Source: a virus. From it: 64,000 bases of DNA. Under the pieces are notes generated by a model, which did no database searches, was not told where the DNA came from, and worked only from the letters and a program-made list of their open reading frames with translations. Numbering within the stretch: position 1 is the stretch's first letter; the number at the start of each line of letters is the position of its first letter. Made by a program: the position numbers and the translations under genes. Where the stretch lies: the IMG/VR virus record IMGVR_UViG_3300035181_000401, positions 1-64,000 of that record; one strand, given 5' to 3'. Shown piece by piece: positions 16,720-26,040 of the stretch.

Positions 16720-18788
16720 CGATCAGTGACACACAGTACACAGCGTGGCTTCGCAGCCCGCTGGCTGTGCGTTGCATTCTGGTTGAAGTAGATATCGGAC
16801 TGGCAGCGGGTGGGACAACCACCCGCTATTTGTCCAATAAGGGGTACAACACGTTCCCCACGGACACGCCCGCGAATGTCTACTACCTCCCTCGAATCAA
16901 CGACGGCATTAAGTTCACACGCAGCTTCTCGTTGGACGGGGGCGACGTGTCGCTCAGTTTCGGTGACATCGAACTGGCAAACAACGACGGAGCACTGGAC
17001 TCTTGGGTCTACGACTACTGGGCGAATCGCACATTTCGTGTGTACCTCGGAGACGTGACTTGGGCTCGCAGTGACTTCCGCTCCGTATTCAGCGGGACGA
17101 CGCTTGGCATTGACGCCAAGAGCCGCACCGTGCTCAACATTCACATCAGTGACAAACTCCAACGTCTCAACACGACGTTGACTGAGACTAAGCTGGGAGG
17201 CACAACGCAGCTTTACGATAGCCTGCTCCCTCTTTGCTTTGGCGAATGTCACAATGTGTCTCCGCTCCTTACGAATCCCTCGCTCCTTGAGTATCAGGTC
17301 CATCAAGGCCCTATCGAGAGCATCATCGAGGTTCGGGACAACGGGGTTCCTGTTTCTTTCTCTTCGACGCCAGCGACGGGCAAGTTCACTTTGAACCAAG
17401 CCCCAATCGGTCAAATCACGTGCAGCGTGCAAGGTGCGGTTATCCCCACCAACATCCTCTGGACGGATGACGTTCTGACCTCTGGTAGTTGGACCCGGTT
17501 GAACATTAACAGCCTCTCCACAAACCCGGTGACGGGGCCTTACGGCGCGGTGGGAGGTTGCTCGTCTTACGGGATGGTTCCAACCGTAACCAACTCGGCT
17601 CATCAGCTTTACCGAATCACATCGAGCGGCATCACGGCAAACACCACAACTTGTTTCTCGGTGTTTGTGAAGCTCGCGGTTGGTACGCAGGTTGACCTCA
17701 TCATGTACGACGGTGGGGGCGCGGACTACATCACTAGCAACGTCAACACAACCACTGGTGTTGTGACTGTGGCGAACAACGCTGGCACAGGCTTCAGCAT
17801 TGACGGCTACGGGGCTGTCGCTCTGGCGAACGGTTGGTGGCGTGTGTGGCTCGCGGGCAAGCCCAATAGCTCCACGACAGGCCGCTCTTGCCGAATTCGC
17901 CTCCGGGATGCATCCAACTCTTTCACCTTCGCAGGAGATGGCTCCACCACTTACGCGTATGTGGGCGGCGCTCAGTTGGAATACACCACGTACCCCTCTA
18001 GCTTCTGGAATGGTGCTGTGGTGAGTGCTGGTGCGGTCTTCCGCAACTCGCCTTGCGAAATCATCAAGTACATCACGAAGGTGTGGAGTTCTGTCGCCGC
18101 GAACCTGTTCACGGACGCGGACTACAACTCTCTGGCTTGGATCAAGTCGGAAGCAACTTTCCGGCAGCCCGTTGGCATCTTCCTGAAGGATCGCGCCAAC
18201 ATGATCGACGTGTGCAACCAGCTTGCTGCAAGCGTAGGTGCTCGTTTGGTTATCGACGGTACTGGTCTTGTTCAGGTGGTTCAGTTCGCTGACCAGACGG
18301 CAGGGACAGGCACGCAGATCACGACGACGGACATTCTTGAGCACACGCTTGAGATTGCATCCCTCCCTCCCGTGAGTGCGGGCATCTCTCTCGGCTACTG
18401 CAAGAACTGGACAGTGCAGTCGGACCTTGCTGCTGGGCTGGATACGTCCTCCGCTGCTCTCTTCCAAGAAGAGTGGCTGACGAGCACGCAAACGGACTCT
18501 GCGGCGGCTGCGAACTACAACCTGTACCAGACCCCTGTGATGACGGAAACGTTGCTCCAGACGGCTTCTGATGCGGCTACAGAGGCTGTTCGTCGGCTCA
18601 ATATGTTCAACCATCAGCGCATGGTTCTGAAGTACACCGGCTTCTACCATCTCATCAATGAGACGCTGGGGGGTGCGCAGACCCTCACACATCCTCGGTT
18701 TGGTTTGGTGTCCGGTAAGACGGGGCAAATCACATCCATTTCGGTTGACTTGCTCAACCCTCACGTAGACTTTGAGGTGCTTATCTAA
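16716..18788 (+). CDS. distal tail / tail tip protein with inserted carbohydrate-binding-like module
   Basis: 690 residues. The N-terminal 170 residues (YLSNKGYNTF, YLPRINDGIKFTRSF, FGDIELANNDG) match the class of distal tail proteins that begin the tip. Around residues 245-430 there is an apparent insert with the pattern of phage carbohydrate-binding modules: FSVFVKLAVG, GYGAVALANGWWRVW and YVGGAQLEYTTYPSSF. The C-terminal part (residues 440-690) returns to a tip-like domain. It follows the tape measure with a four-base overlap and is directly followed by the fibre gene, so it may combine tip structure with sugar binding. Confidence 0.75.
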   Translation: MTISDTQYTAWLRSPLAVRCILVEVDIGLAAGGTTTRYLSNKGYNTFPTDTPANVYYLPRINDGIKFTRSFSLDGGDVSLSFGDIELANNDGALDSWVYDYWANRTFRVYLGDVTWARSDFRSVFSGTTLGIDAKSRTVLNIHISDKLQRLNTTLTETKLGGTTQLYDSLLPLCFGECHNVSPLLTNPSLLEYQVHQGPIESIIEVRDNGVPVSFSSTPATGKFTLNQAPIGQITCSVQGAVIPTNILWTDDVLTSGSWTRLNINSLSTNPVTGPYGAVGGCSSYGMVPTVTNSAHQLYRITSSGITANTTTCFSVFVKLAVGTQVDLIMYDGGGADYITSNVNTTTGVVTVANNAGTGFSIDGYGAVALANGWWRVWLAGKPNSSTTGRSCRIRLRDASNSFTFAGDGSTTYAYVGGAQLEYTTYPSSFWNGAVVSAGAVFRNSPCEIIKYITKVWSSVAANLFTDADYNSLAWIKSEATFRQPVGIFLKDRANMIDVCNQLAASVGARLVIDGTGLVQVVQFADQTAGTGTQITTTDILEHTLEIASLPPVSAGISLGYCKNWTVQSDLAAGLDTSSAALFQEEWLTSTQTDSAAAANYNLYQTPVMTETLLQTASDAATEAVRRLNMFNHQRMVLKYTGFYHLINETLGGAQTLTHPRFGLVSGKTGQITSISVDLLNPHVDFEVLI

Positions 18789-21782
18789 ATGGCAACAATT
18801 GTCAATGCTCGGGACGTTCAGCTTCAGGCTACTAGCCCTCGGCTTCTCGGCGTGACGATTGGCGGAAACGTCAGCATTCCCCAATCGAACGTCACTGGCC
18901 TTGGGCTGGTGGTGGAGGGGACGAAGCAAATCTTCATTCAAGCCTCGTCCCAAATCTTCCAGATTCCGAAGACGGGCTCTACAAGTCCATCCTCGATTAC
19001 CCTGACAGCGGTGGTTCGTAACATCACCGCAACACCGACGTTGACAATTGCCTCGGGTGGTGGTACAATGTCAGTTACACCGAGCCTGAACGGCTCGCTG
19101 CAATTCACCTTTACCGACACGCAGATGACCACCGACACGGTGACTCTGCAAATCTCGGCTACTGAAGGTGGACACACGTATACTGACACGATGACGTTCG
19201 TCAAGTGCCGGGAGGGTATCGACTCCCTGAACGGCTTCCTGACGAACGAAAACCTGACGATGCCTGCCGACTATCTCGGCAACATCCTGACTTGGACGGG
19301 TGCCTCTGGCAACTTCAAGGTCTATCAGGGCATCAACGATGTCACCAGTGCCTGTACCTTCTCGATCCCTTCTGGCGGCAACCCCGACAGCATCACGGGC
19401 TCGATCAACGGCACCACCGGCTCCTACTCCTTCACTGGCAACTGGCCCAGCGCGAAGGACCAAACAACGATCACGCTGCGGGCAACCTTCGGCTCGATCA
19501 ACCTCGACAAGATTTTCACCTTGTCCCGTGCCAAGGCTGGCACGAACGGTGCGACGGCTCAAAACCTAGCCCTGACCTACACGGCTCAGACCTTCACGTA
19601 TGACGGTCCTGTTGGCACGAACGCCCCTGTGGCGAACCCGTCCTCGCAGACGATCACCTTCACGGCACAGCTTCAGAATCTCTCTGGCACCGTGACGTGG
19701 ACGGCTACGGGCTATGACTCGTCTGGTACGTCTCTCGGCTCCATCTCGCTCTCGGGCACTGGCAACCAGCGCACGATGACGAATGCGCAGTTCCTCGCTG
19801 TGGGCTCGACTGTGGCCTACGCAGTGGTGAGCGCATCACTCTCTGGCTTCACTGACCAGACCACTGTCGTCAAGCTCGTGGCAGGTTCCGGCAACATCGT
19901 CGGCTACCTGACGAACCCTGCGGTCACTGTCGCAACCGACAGCGCAGGTAATGGTGGCACGTTCGGCGGGGCCGGTGGTGTCTTCAAGGTCTTCAGCGGC
20001 ACAACGGATGTCACCACGTCCTCTGCCTTCTCTGTGCAGTCCTCGGGCAACCTGACCATTTCGATTGGTGCTGCAACCGGCATCTACACGGTCACGGGCT
20101 GTACATCGGACACATCGAGCGCAACGCTCCGTGGCACCTACGCTGGCAAGAACATCGACCTCGTCTACACCTTCGCTAAGTCGAAGGGTGGAGCGACAGG
20201 TTCCACCGGCTCTCCGGGTCAACGTGGCTCGATGACGTTCTACGTCTCGATTGCTGGCTCGACGTGGAGTGATTCGACGGCTACATCCGCTGCTTCAGCT
20301 TCTGGTGGCCCCATCGTCAACGACATCGTTTGCGAGTACAACAACTCTGCCAACTTCAGCCTCTCGAAGTTCTGGAGTGGTTCTGCGTGGGTCACCATCA
20401 GCGCAGTGGTTGACGGTAACCTGCTGGTCACTGGTACGGTTGGTGCATCGAAGATCAACTCGACGGGCCTTGACATCAAGGACTCGCTGGGCAATACGAT
20501 CCTGTCTGCGGCTCAGATTCCGGGCGGCGACGATAGTGCCCCTCTCGGCTTCAACCCTTACTTCTCGGACTGGACATCCACCTATCCGAACGGTTGGGCA
20601 AACTGGAACGGCACTGCGCCTGCCCGCACAGCAAGCACGCTGTCGAATGCGCCTTACGTGGCCCAGTACACGACATCGGCCTCTGCCAACCAAGGCATCC
20701 AGAACTTCTACGATTTCGCTGTGCCGGTCCCCGCAGGCTCGTTCCTGTCGGGCACGTTCATGATGAACATGGTGACGAACAACGGCGGAGGTCCCTCGGG
20801 CTATCTCGTTCGTCTGTACACCAATTCGGCGCACACGACCTACGTGGACAACATCATCACCATTCCAAGTCAGACGACTTCGGGCTGGCAGAAGTTCCCT
20901 TGGATTGCGGGTGCTGGTGGTGCGGCGATCTACCGGATTCACATTTACCAAATGGCCTCGTGGTCCGGTATGCCGGGCAGCTATGCAGCCTCGGGTAACG
21001 TGATTCAGTTCGGCCCGATGTCGTTCGCGATCAATCAACCGATCACTGCGTCCAATGTGGCTGTGATGATCGGCACCGCAGCCATCCAGAACGCTCAGAT
21101 CGGCAACTACATCGCGTCGAGTGATTGGGATGGCGTTGTGAACAGCAGCGGCATCATCACCACGCCCGGTACGCAAGGTTGGGTTCTGGCGAAGGGTGTT
21201 GGTGGCTCTGGAGCAATGGAAGTTGGTGCAGCGAACATTCGTGGCACGCTGACGACTAGCCAAATTGCGATTGGTGCGGTGACGGCGGTTGTCATCAACT
21301 CCTTCTCAACCACCAATTCGGTTTGGCCCGCTGTCACTACAGCTTGGGATGCATACCCGCTCAGTTCTCCAGTGCATGATGTGTCGTTCACTGCCGCGAC
21401 AAACGGTTTCGTGACCTTCCTTCATCAAGTTGACTTGGACTTTTATCTCGGCTCCACTACAGGTTGGCCGTCTTTGTACAACTGCTCTGTGCGAATCCAA
21501 TTGGATGATACGACGACAAGCACGATGATCGCCTCCTCTGATCGCATCATTCGTTGTGCAGGTGGTCAGACAAGTTCCAATACATCGGAAGCCGTGGCTA
21601 ATGTGACTACAACGCTTTCGACAGCGGCATCGGACCTTGTCGCCGGGCATAACTACCGGGTTCGTGTGACAATAACAGGCATCCGAGCGTTTACCAACTC
21701 AGGTGCGGCTTGTCTCGGCAGCGGCAGCAATGCCTTCGGGGTCTACGACTCCAAGTTGACGGTTCTTCAAAACAAGGTGTGA
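18789..21782 (+). CDS. tail tip attachment / central fibre protein
   Basis: 997 residues with tandem Thr/Ser/Gly-rich beta domains of Ig-like pattern. Two segments are similar to each other (FLTNENLTMPADYLGN near 150 and YLTNPAVTVATDSAGN near 370), each followed by a GxFKV(Y/F)xG strand, which points to internal duplication. A short collagen-like linker (GGATGSTGSPGQRG) lies near residue 470. Towards the end there is a TSNVAVMIGTAAIQNAQIGNYI region like the C termini of lambda J-type central fibres. A strong hairpin follows the stop. Probably involved in host recognition. Confidence 0.75.
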   Translation: MATIVNARDVQLQATSPRLLGVTIGGNVSIPQSNVTGLGLVVEGTKQIFIQASSQIFQIPKTGSTSPSSITLTAVVRNITATPTLTIASGGGTMSVTPSLNGSLQFTFTDTQMTTDTVTLQISATEGGHTYTDTMTFVKCREGIDSLNGFLTNENLTMPADYLGNILTWTGASGNFKVYQGINDVTSACTFSIPSGGNPDSITGSINGTTGSYSFTGNWPSAKDQTTITLRATFGSINLDKIFTLSRAKAGTNGATAQNLALTYTAQTFTYDGPVGTNAPVANPSSQTITFTAQLQNLSGTVTWTATGYDSSGTSLGSISLSGTGNQRTMTNAQFLAVGSTVAYAVVSASLSGFTDQTTVVKLVAGSGNIVGYLTNPAVTVATDSAGNGGTFGGAGGVFKVFSGTTDVTTSSAFSVQSSGNLTISIGAATGIYTVTGCTSDTSSATLRGTYAGKNIDLVYTFAKSKGGATGSTGSPGQRGSMTFYVSIAGSTWSDSTATSAASASGGPIVNDIVCEYNNSANFSLSKFWSGSAWVTISAVVDGNLLVTGTVGASKINSTGLDIKDSLGNTILSAAQIPGGDDSAPLGFNPYFSDWTSTYPNGWANWNGTAPARTASTLSNAPYVAQYTTSASANQGIQNFYDFAVPVPAGSFLSGTFMMNMVTNNGGGPSGYLVRLYTNSAHTTYVDNIITIPSQTTSGWQKFPWIAGAGGAAIYRIHIYQMASWSGMPGSYAASGNVIQFGPMSFAINQPITASNVAVMIGTAAIQNAQIGNYIASSDWDGVVNSSGIITTPGTQGWVLAKGVGGSGAMEVGAANIRGTLTTSQIAIGAVTAVVINSFSTTNSVWPAVTTAWDAYPLSSPVHDVSFTAATNGFVTFLHQVDLDFYLGSTTGWPSLYNCSVRIQLDDTTTSTMIASSDRIIRCAGGQTSSNTSEAVANVTTTLSTAASDLVAGHNYRVRVTITGIRAFTNSGAACLGSGSNAFGVYDSKLTVLQNKV

Positions 21783-21800
21783 CGCTAACGTCAATCGAAT

Positions 21801-21826
21801 CGGGAGGCTTCGGCCTCCCGTTCCCA
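21801..21826 (+). terminator. hairpin terminator after the central fibre gene
   Basis: CGGGAGGC, TTCG tetraloop, GCCTCCCG (21801-21820), then TTCCC. The T run is poor, so termination may be partial. Confidence 0.65.
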
Positions 21827-21839
21827 TTTCTGAGAAAGC

Positions 21840-22688
21840 ATGACCACAGCCTACAATCTCCGCATCTGCTACAACAATGCAGCGGATCGCAATAACCTCT
21901 TCACTGCCAGCAACACGGCAGGTAGCCTCGCCGTCACCAACCTTCTCACAGACATCAAGTCGGAAGTGTGGCGGTCCACAACAAACACTCCCTACCTCAC
22001 GCTCACGTGGCCCACGACTGAGACGTTCTCTTGCGTGGCCTTTCCATTCGGCTCTTTCACTTCGACATGCGCGATGCGCGTCAAGGTATTCACGCTTGCT
22101 GGGGACGCCTCTCCGGTTTACGACTCGGGTTGGAAGCTGTGCTCGCCTTCTTCACTGCAAGGCTACTCTGCCGACTGGGGTGTGATCCCGTTCGGCGTCA
22201 ACGCCTACTCCTACGGCGGCTCTTCGGCTGCGGTGATGTATTTCCCGGCCGTCTCGGGACAGAAGGTCATCATCCTCTTCGATGACTCCGCCTCCGGTGC
22301 GAGCTATATCGAAGCGGGCAAGATTGTCTTGGGTCCGTACTTCTCTCCCACTTACAACCCTGCTCACGGCTCTGTGAAGGTTGGTGTTGGGGAGACATCG
22401 AAGAACGAACGCTCGGATGCTGGTGATCTTCGCACAGATCGGGGCTCGATGTTCAAGACTCTCAGTCTTGACCTTTCGCTGATGCCTTCTCAAGACCGTG
22501 ACTACATCTGGCGGATTGCTCGCGGCAATGGGATGTACAAGCCAATGTGGGTGAGTCTTGCCCCTGAAAACACGGACACGATGGAAGAGCAAATCTTCTC
22601 GATCTACGGCAAGCTGACGAAGGGTGCGATCATCAACTACACCTACATGAATCAGTTCGCCACATCCCTTGACCTTGAGGAAATCTGA
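21840..22688 (+). CDS. tail fibre-region protein
   Basis: 282 residues without recognised motif. It has hydrophobic beta segments and a final helical part (SLMPSQDRDYIWRIARGNGMYK). Its position among tip and fibre genes suggests a virion tip component. It overlaps the next fibre gene by one base. Function not known. Confidence 0.65.
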   Translation: MTTAYNLRICYNNAADRNNLFTASNTAGSLAVTNLLTDIKSEVWRSTTNTPYLTLTWPTTETFSCVAFPFGSFTSTCAMRVKVFTLAGDASPVYDSGWKLCSPSSLQGYSADWGVIPFGVNAYSYGGSSAAVMYFPAVSGQKVIILFDDSASGASYIEAGKIVLGPYFSPTYNPAHGSVKVGVGETSKNERSDAGDLRTDRGSMFKTLSLDLSLMPSQDRDYIWRIARGNGMYKPMWVSLAPENTDTMEEQIFSIYGKLTKGAIINYTYMNQFATSLDLEEI

Positions 22689-23560
22689 TGACCATTGCCT
22701 TCTCGATTGGTCAGCTTGACTACATCACGCAGTTGAATGCCCTTGTGGCTCTGGCGTCTACGACGACATACACAACGACAGCCTTCGCGATTTACGACAC
22801 GACTGACACCACCAAGATTGCCAAGTTCGATTGCTCTGGCTTCACGACAGCAACTACGAACACGTATACGTTGCCCAACGCCTCTGGCACCCTCGGACTA
22901 CTGAACCAAGGCCAGACGTGGACAGGCAACAACATCTTCAACGCGGCCAACAGCACGTTCGGGGGCGGCACTGCCAACGGCACAATCAACCTTGGCACGG
23001 GTGCTACAGCCAACGGCAACACCAAGACTGTCAACATTGGTACTGGCGTGGTTGGCACCGCGACGACGAACATCAACATCGGCCCTTCCTCGGGCACGGT
23101 GACGATCACGTTCAATGCTGCGCCTGTCAGTGCAACCGGCTACAAGATCGGCACGACTCTTTCGTCCGACGTGAACACGCTGGACTACTACCAAGAGGGT
23201 ACGTTCACCCCTGTGGTGGCTGGGACAACAACAGCCGGTGCGGGTACATACACCACGCAGAACGGCAAGTACACACGTGTCGGCAACGTGGTGACGTTCG
23301 TGCTTGAAATCAACCAGACTGCGCACACGGGCACTGGCAACATGATCGTGACAGGTCTTCCCTTCACGAGCCAATCCACAATTGATTGCCCTGTGGACAT
23401 CCGGGCAACCAACCTGACGTTCTCCAACCAACTGAGTGCAGTGGTCCCGAAGAACACAACTCAGATCAACCTTGAAACGTTCTCGACAGGTGCGGGTGTT
23501 GCTGCGCTGGCAATGGACACCTCCTGCAACTTCTGGATTTCTGGAACCTATCTCCTTTGA
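22688..23560 (+). CDS. tail fibre / receptor-binding protein
   Basis: 290 residues, extremely rich in Thr, Asn, Gly and Ala. The middle has repetitive NxGTG and TINLGTGA elements typical of a trimeric beta-helix shaft. From about residue 165 the stretch DYYQEGTFTPVVAG and GKYTRVGNVVTF matches the C-terminal head found in many phage fibres. It is the last virion gene before lysis and a good candidate for host-range control. Confidence 0.82.
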   Translation: MTIAFSIGQLDYITQLNALVALASTTTYTTTAFAIYDTTDTTKIAKFDCSGFTTATTNTYTLPNASGTLGLLNQGQTWTGNNIFNAANSTFGGGTANGTINLGTGATANGNTKTVNIGTGVVGTATTNINIGPSSGTVTITFNAAPVSATGYKIGTTLSSDVNTLDYYQEGTFTPVVAGTTTAGAGTYTTQNGKYTRVGNVVTFVLEINQTAHTGTGNMIVTGLPFTSQSTIDCPVDIRATNLTFSNQLSAVVPKNTTQINLETFSTGAGVAALAMDTSCNFWISGTYLL

Positions 23561-23562
23561 CC

Positions 23563-23919
23563 ATGTTTGAAAACCTTGAGCCAGCAAAGAACTCTAACTT
23601 CATCTCTGCCGACTGGCTCACCTATGCCGGTGTCCTTGTGATTTCGATTTGGGGTGGCCTCGTGTCGTTCTTCGAGAAGAAAGAAAAGTTCTCATGGGTG
23701 AGTTTGTTTGCTCACCTTTCGTCGTCGTCCTTCGCAGGTTGGATGACATTCCTCGGTTGCCAGTACGCTCACATCAGCGGTCCGCTCGTCGGTATCTTCT
23801 GCGGTGTCGCAGCGCACATGGGCACTCCTGCTCTCCTGAAGCTCGCGTCGAAGTTCAAGATCGTTCGCGAAGTGTTGAAGGCTGAAGGGCTGGATGAAAA
23901 CGGAGACAAGAAGCAATGA
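23563..23919 (+). CDS. holin, class with N-terminal membrane segments
   Basis: 118 residues. Hydrophobic segments at about 22-40 (LTYAGVLVISIWGGLVSFF), 50-70 and 75-95, with a charged C terminus ending in Lys. It resembles the LydA/holin-3 family in size and in the pattern WGGLVSFF-KK. It precedes the endolysin with a four-base overlap. The ATG at 23563 is chosen; a TTG six bases earlier is also possible. The role is membrane permeabilisation for lysis. Confidence 0.8.
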   Translation: MFENLEPAKNSNFISADWLTYAGVLVISIWGGLVSFFEKKEKFSWVSLFAHLSSSSFAGWMTFLGCQYAHISGPLVGIFCGVAAHMGTPALLKLASKFKIVREVLKAEGLDENGDKKQ

Positions 23920-24449
23920 TCCAACTCACAATCGACCAGCTTCTCGCGATTATGCCGAACGCGAAGAACCACATGCGTGCGTCGATGTTCCTCGCACCGC
24001 TGAACGCTGCGATGTACGAATTCGGCATCGACACCCCGGCCCGTGCGGCTGCCTTCCTTGCTCAAGTCGGGCACGAAAGCGGCGAACTGGTGTACGTCAA
24101 GGAACTCGCCTCGGGTGAAGCCTACGAAGGTCGTCATGACCTTGGCAACACCTCTCCGGGCGATGGCGTGAAGTACAAGGGCCGGGGCCTCCTTCAGATC
24201 ACGGGTAAGGCGAACTACATCGCCCTCGCGGCGGACCTGAAGCTCGATTGTGTGGAGCATCCTGAACTCATGGAGCAACCGTACAATGCGGCCCGGAGTG
24301 CAGGCTGGTTCTGGAAGAAGCACAACCTCAACCAGTACGCAGACTCGGGTGACTTCATCACCCTGACAAAGCGCGTCAACGGTGGCACGAACGGACTGGC
24401 TTCACGCCAAGCCCTGTGGGAAGCTGCCAAGAAGGCGCTCGCCGCCTAA
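23916..24449 (+). CDS. endolysin, glycoside hydrolase family 19
   Basis: 177 residues, a single GH19 chitinase-like muramidase domain. Catalytic glutamate Glu54 lies in AQVGHESGEL, and the second acid is likely in the ELASGEAYEGR region that follows; the substrate-binding motif KYKGRGLLQITGKANY follows. It has no signal peptide, so export should depend on the holin. It cleaves the glycan of peptidoglycan at the end of infection. Confidence 0.93.
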   Translation: MIQLTIDQLLAIMPNAKNHMRASMFLAPLNAAMYEFGIDTPARAAAFLAQVGHESGELVYVKELASGEAYEGRHDLGNTSPGDGVKYKGRGLLQITGKANYIALAADLKLDCVEHPELMEQPYNAARSAGWFWKKHNLNQYADSGDFITLTKRVNGGTNGLASRQALWEAAKKALAA

Positions 24450-24462
24450 ACGAAAGGACAAC

Positions 24463-25002
24463 ATGGACCTCGGTTCTTTGCTCAAGACAGTCGCCCCGTG
24501 GATCGGAACGGCCCTAGGAGGCCCGTTGGGAGGCTTGGCGGTTGATGCCGCTACCTCTGCCTTGGGACTGTCGGATAAGTCCGCTGACGGGCTTAAAAAC
24601 GCCCTTGCTGGGGTGACTCAGGAAGACATCCTCAAGCTGAAGCAGGCGGATCAGAACTTCCAAGAGACTATGCAGACCCTCGGGTTCAAGCAAGTCACCG
24701 ATCTGGAAACGATTGCCGCGAGCGACCGCAAGGACGCCCGGGCTCTGGAAGTCAACACGAAGAGCATCATGCCTGCCCTGTTGTCCTCCTTCATCACAAT
24801 CGGATTCTTCGGCCTGCTCACTGGCATGATGACAGGTGTCCTCCAATACAAGGACAACCAAGCTCTCATGCTGATGCTCGGCTCGTTTGCGACAGCCTTC
24901 ACAGGCGTCGTGGCTTACTGGTTCGGCACCACCGCTTCGAGTCAAGCAAAGACCGACATCATCGCCCGCTCCCCTCCAGTCCAAATAAATGCGAGTAGCT
25001 GA
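24463..25002 (+). CDS. holin-like protein (3TM/GTA-holin type)
   Basis: 179 residues. The N terminus has GTALGGPLGGLAVDAATSALG, then a charged helix with DILKLKQADQNFQETMQ, then two hydrophobic segments at about 103-125 and 130-152. This order is that of 3TM holins. It is the second holin-like gene around the endolysin, so it could be an antiholin partner. The ATG after AAAGGACAAC was chosen over an upstream in-frame one inside the endolysin gene. Confidence 0.78.
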   Translation: MDLGSLLKTVAPWIGTALGGPLGGLAVDAATSALGLSDKSADGLKNALAGVTQEDILKLKQADQNFQETMQTLGFKQVTDLETIAASDRKDARALEVNTKSIMPALLSSFITIGFFGLLTGMMTGVLQYKDNQALMLMLGSFATAFTGVVAYWFGTTASSQAKTDIIARSPPVQINASS

Positions 25003-25456
25003 CTGTCATCCGGACCAGAAGTATTACGGTAAAGGTCTTTGTCGAACGTGCTACAACCGAGAGCACAATCGAAAGAGGCCCAAGCGTGCAGACTACTTCA
25101 CGCAATACCGAGAAACCCATGCTGATAAGTTTGACGGGTATGCTGAGGCGAGAGCTTCCAACCCGGAAAAGAGGGCAAGGGACTTGGAGTGCAAAAGGTG
25201 GAACTCGATTGAGGCTAAGTATGGCCTGAGCAAAGCTCAGGTCGAAGCACGATTGGAGAGCCAAAACCGAAGCTGTGCGTTGTGTGAGCAACCTTTTGAA
25301 GACACGCCTGAGAGGGTTGGCTACTGTATAGATCACTGCCACCAAACCGGGAGAGTACGTGGTTTGCTTTGTACGGGCTGTAACACAGGCTTGGGCCTGT
25401 TGGGAGACAACGTGACAGGATTGAATCGCGCGCTGGAATACCTCCAGCGGAAATGA
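24989..25456 (+). CDS. HNH/recombination endonuclease VII-like protein
   Basis: 155 residues. The C-terminal part has the endonuclease VII signature: CALCEQPF, then IDHCHQTGRVRGLLC and CNTGLGLLGDN, a zinc-binding beta-beta-alpha nuclease. Two extra cysteines lie near residue 18-21 (CRTCYN). Such enzymes cut branched DNA or act as homing endonucleases. Overlap with the holin-like gene is 14 bases. Whether it resolves packaging intermediates or is a mobile HNH gene cannot be decided here. Confidence 0.85.
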   Translation: MRVADCHPDQKYYGKGLCRTCYNREHNRKRPKRADYFTQYRETHADKFDGYAEARASNPEKRARDLECKRWNSIEAKYGLSKAQVEARLESQNRSCALCEQPFEDTPERVGYCIDHCHQTGRVRGLLCTGCNTGLGLLGDNVTGLNRALEYLQRK

Positions 25457-25461
25457 ACAAA

Positions 25462-25501
25462 GCCCCTCCATCCGTGAGGACAGAGGGGCAATCCAGTTTT
25501 A
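25462..25501 (+). terminator. first terminator at the end of the rightward block
   Basis: GCCCCTC (25462-25468) pairs with GAGGGGC (25483-25489), with TTTT eight bases later. It is backed up by a stronger one downstream. Confidence 0.55.
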
Positions 25502-25521
25502 TGCTGTGGTAAGCATTTTCA

Positions 25522-25553
25522 GGGACACACCTTTCGGGGTGTGTCCCTTTTTT
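25522..25553 (+). terminator. strong terminator closing the late transcript
   Basis: Ten-pair stem GGGACACACC (25522-25531) against GGTGTGTCCC (25538-25547), followed by six T. It stands at the meeting point of the rightward late block and the leftward block, and its T run abuts the stop codon of the first leftward gene. Confidence 0.92.
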
Positions 25554-25675
25554 CATTTGTCAGGCCAGAACACTGCGACGGCTGCCATCACGCCCACAAC
25601 CATCATGCACAGGGCAACGATGACAACGAACGGGATGACGGGCTTCTCTTCTTCACGGGTGTGTCTCGGCAACAT
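25553..25675 (-). CDS. small membrane protein (40 residues)
   Basis: Reads MLPRHTREEEKPV followed by a single hydrophobic helix (FVVIVALCMMVVGVMAAVAV) and a short polar end. A GGAGG lies seven bases before the ATG, which makes it credible despite its size. It is the most distal gene of the leftward block. Topology with a charged N terminus in the cytoplasm is likely; function unknown. Confidence 0.72.
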   Translation of the reverse strand: MLPRHTREEEKPVIPFVVIVALCMMVVGVMAAVAVFWPDK

Positions 25676-25753
25676 GGCACCTCCTACGGTTGTTGCTCTT
25701 TGATTCTGCCACGTTTTGAGACACGTGTAAAGCTAGGGAAAACCCGTAGTTCC

Positions 25754-26023
25754 TTACCGCACCGAGTCCAGCGCGTCGAAGGTGTCGGCCGTGGCGCGGG
25801 CTTCCTTGAGCTTCGCGGCGTGCTTCGCCTTCAGGTACTTCGACAGGACGGCCTTCTTGATGCCCGTGGCTTCAGCCAGTTCTTCGACAGCCGTCTTGAA
25901 GGCGGACTTGGCTTCCTCCAGCGCGTCGAGCGCGTCGTTGGCCTCGCCCTTGCCGTTGCTGAACGCTTCGACATCGACTTCGTAGTCTTGCCCGTCGCCG
26001 AGCGTGATGGTGGTCTTGCTGAT
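25754..26023 (-). CDS. DsbA-like dsDNA-binding protein, AUC start codon
   Basis: 89 residues: an acidic N terminus, then a charged helical part (DALEEAKSAFKTAVEELAEA, TGIKKAVLSKYLKAKHAAKL). Length and the pattern of the last 50 residues resemble the T4 DsbA double-strand-binding protein, a late-transcription helper. An AAGGAG lies seven bases before an ATC codon. There is no ATG or TTG anywhere in the frame and the only GTG is next to the stop, so the most economical start is AUC. Family call is moderate. Confidence 0.68.
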   Translation of the reverse strand: MSKTTITLGDGQDYEVDVEAFSNGKGEANDALDALEEAKSAFKTAVEELAEATGIKKAVLSKYLKAKHAAKLKEARATADTFDALDSVR

Positions 26024-26040
26024 GGTAGTTCTCCTTGTGG

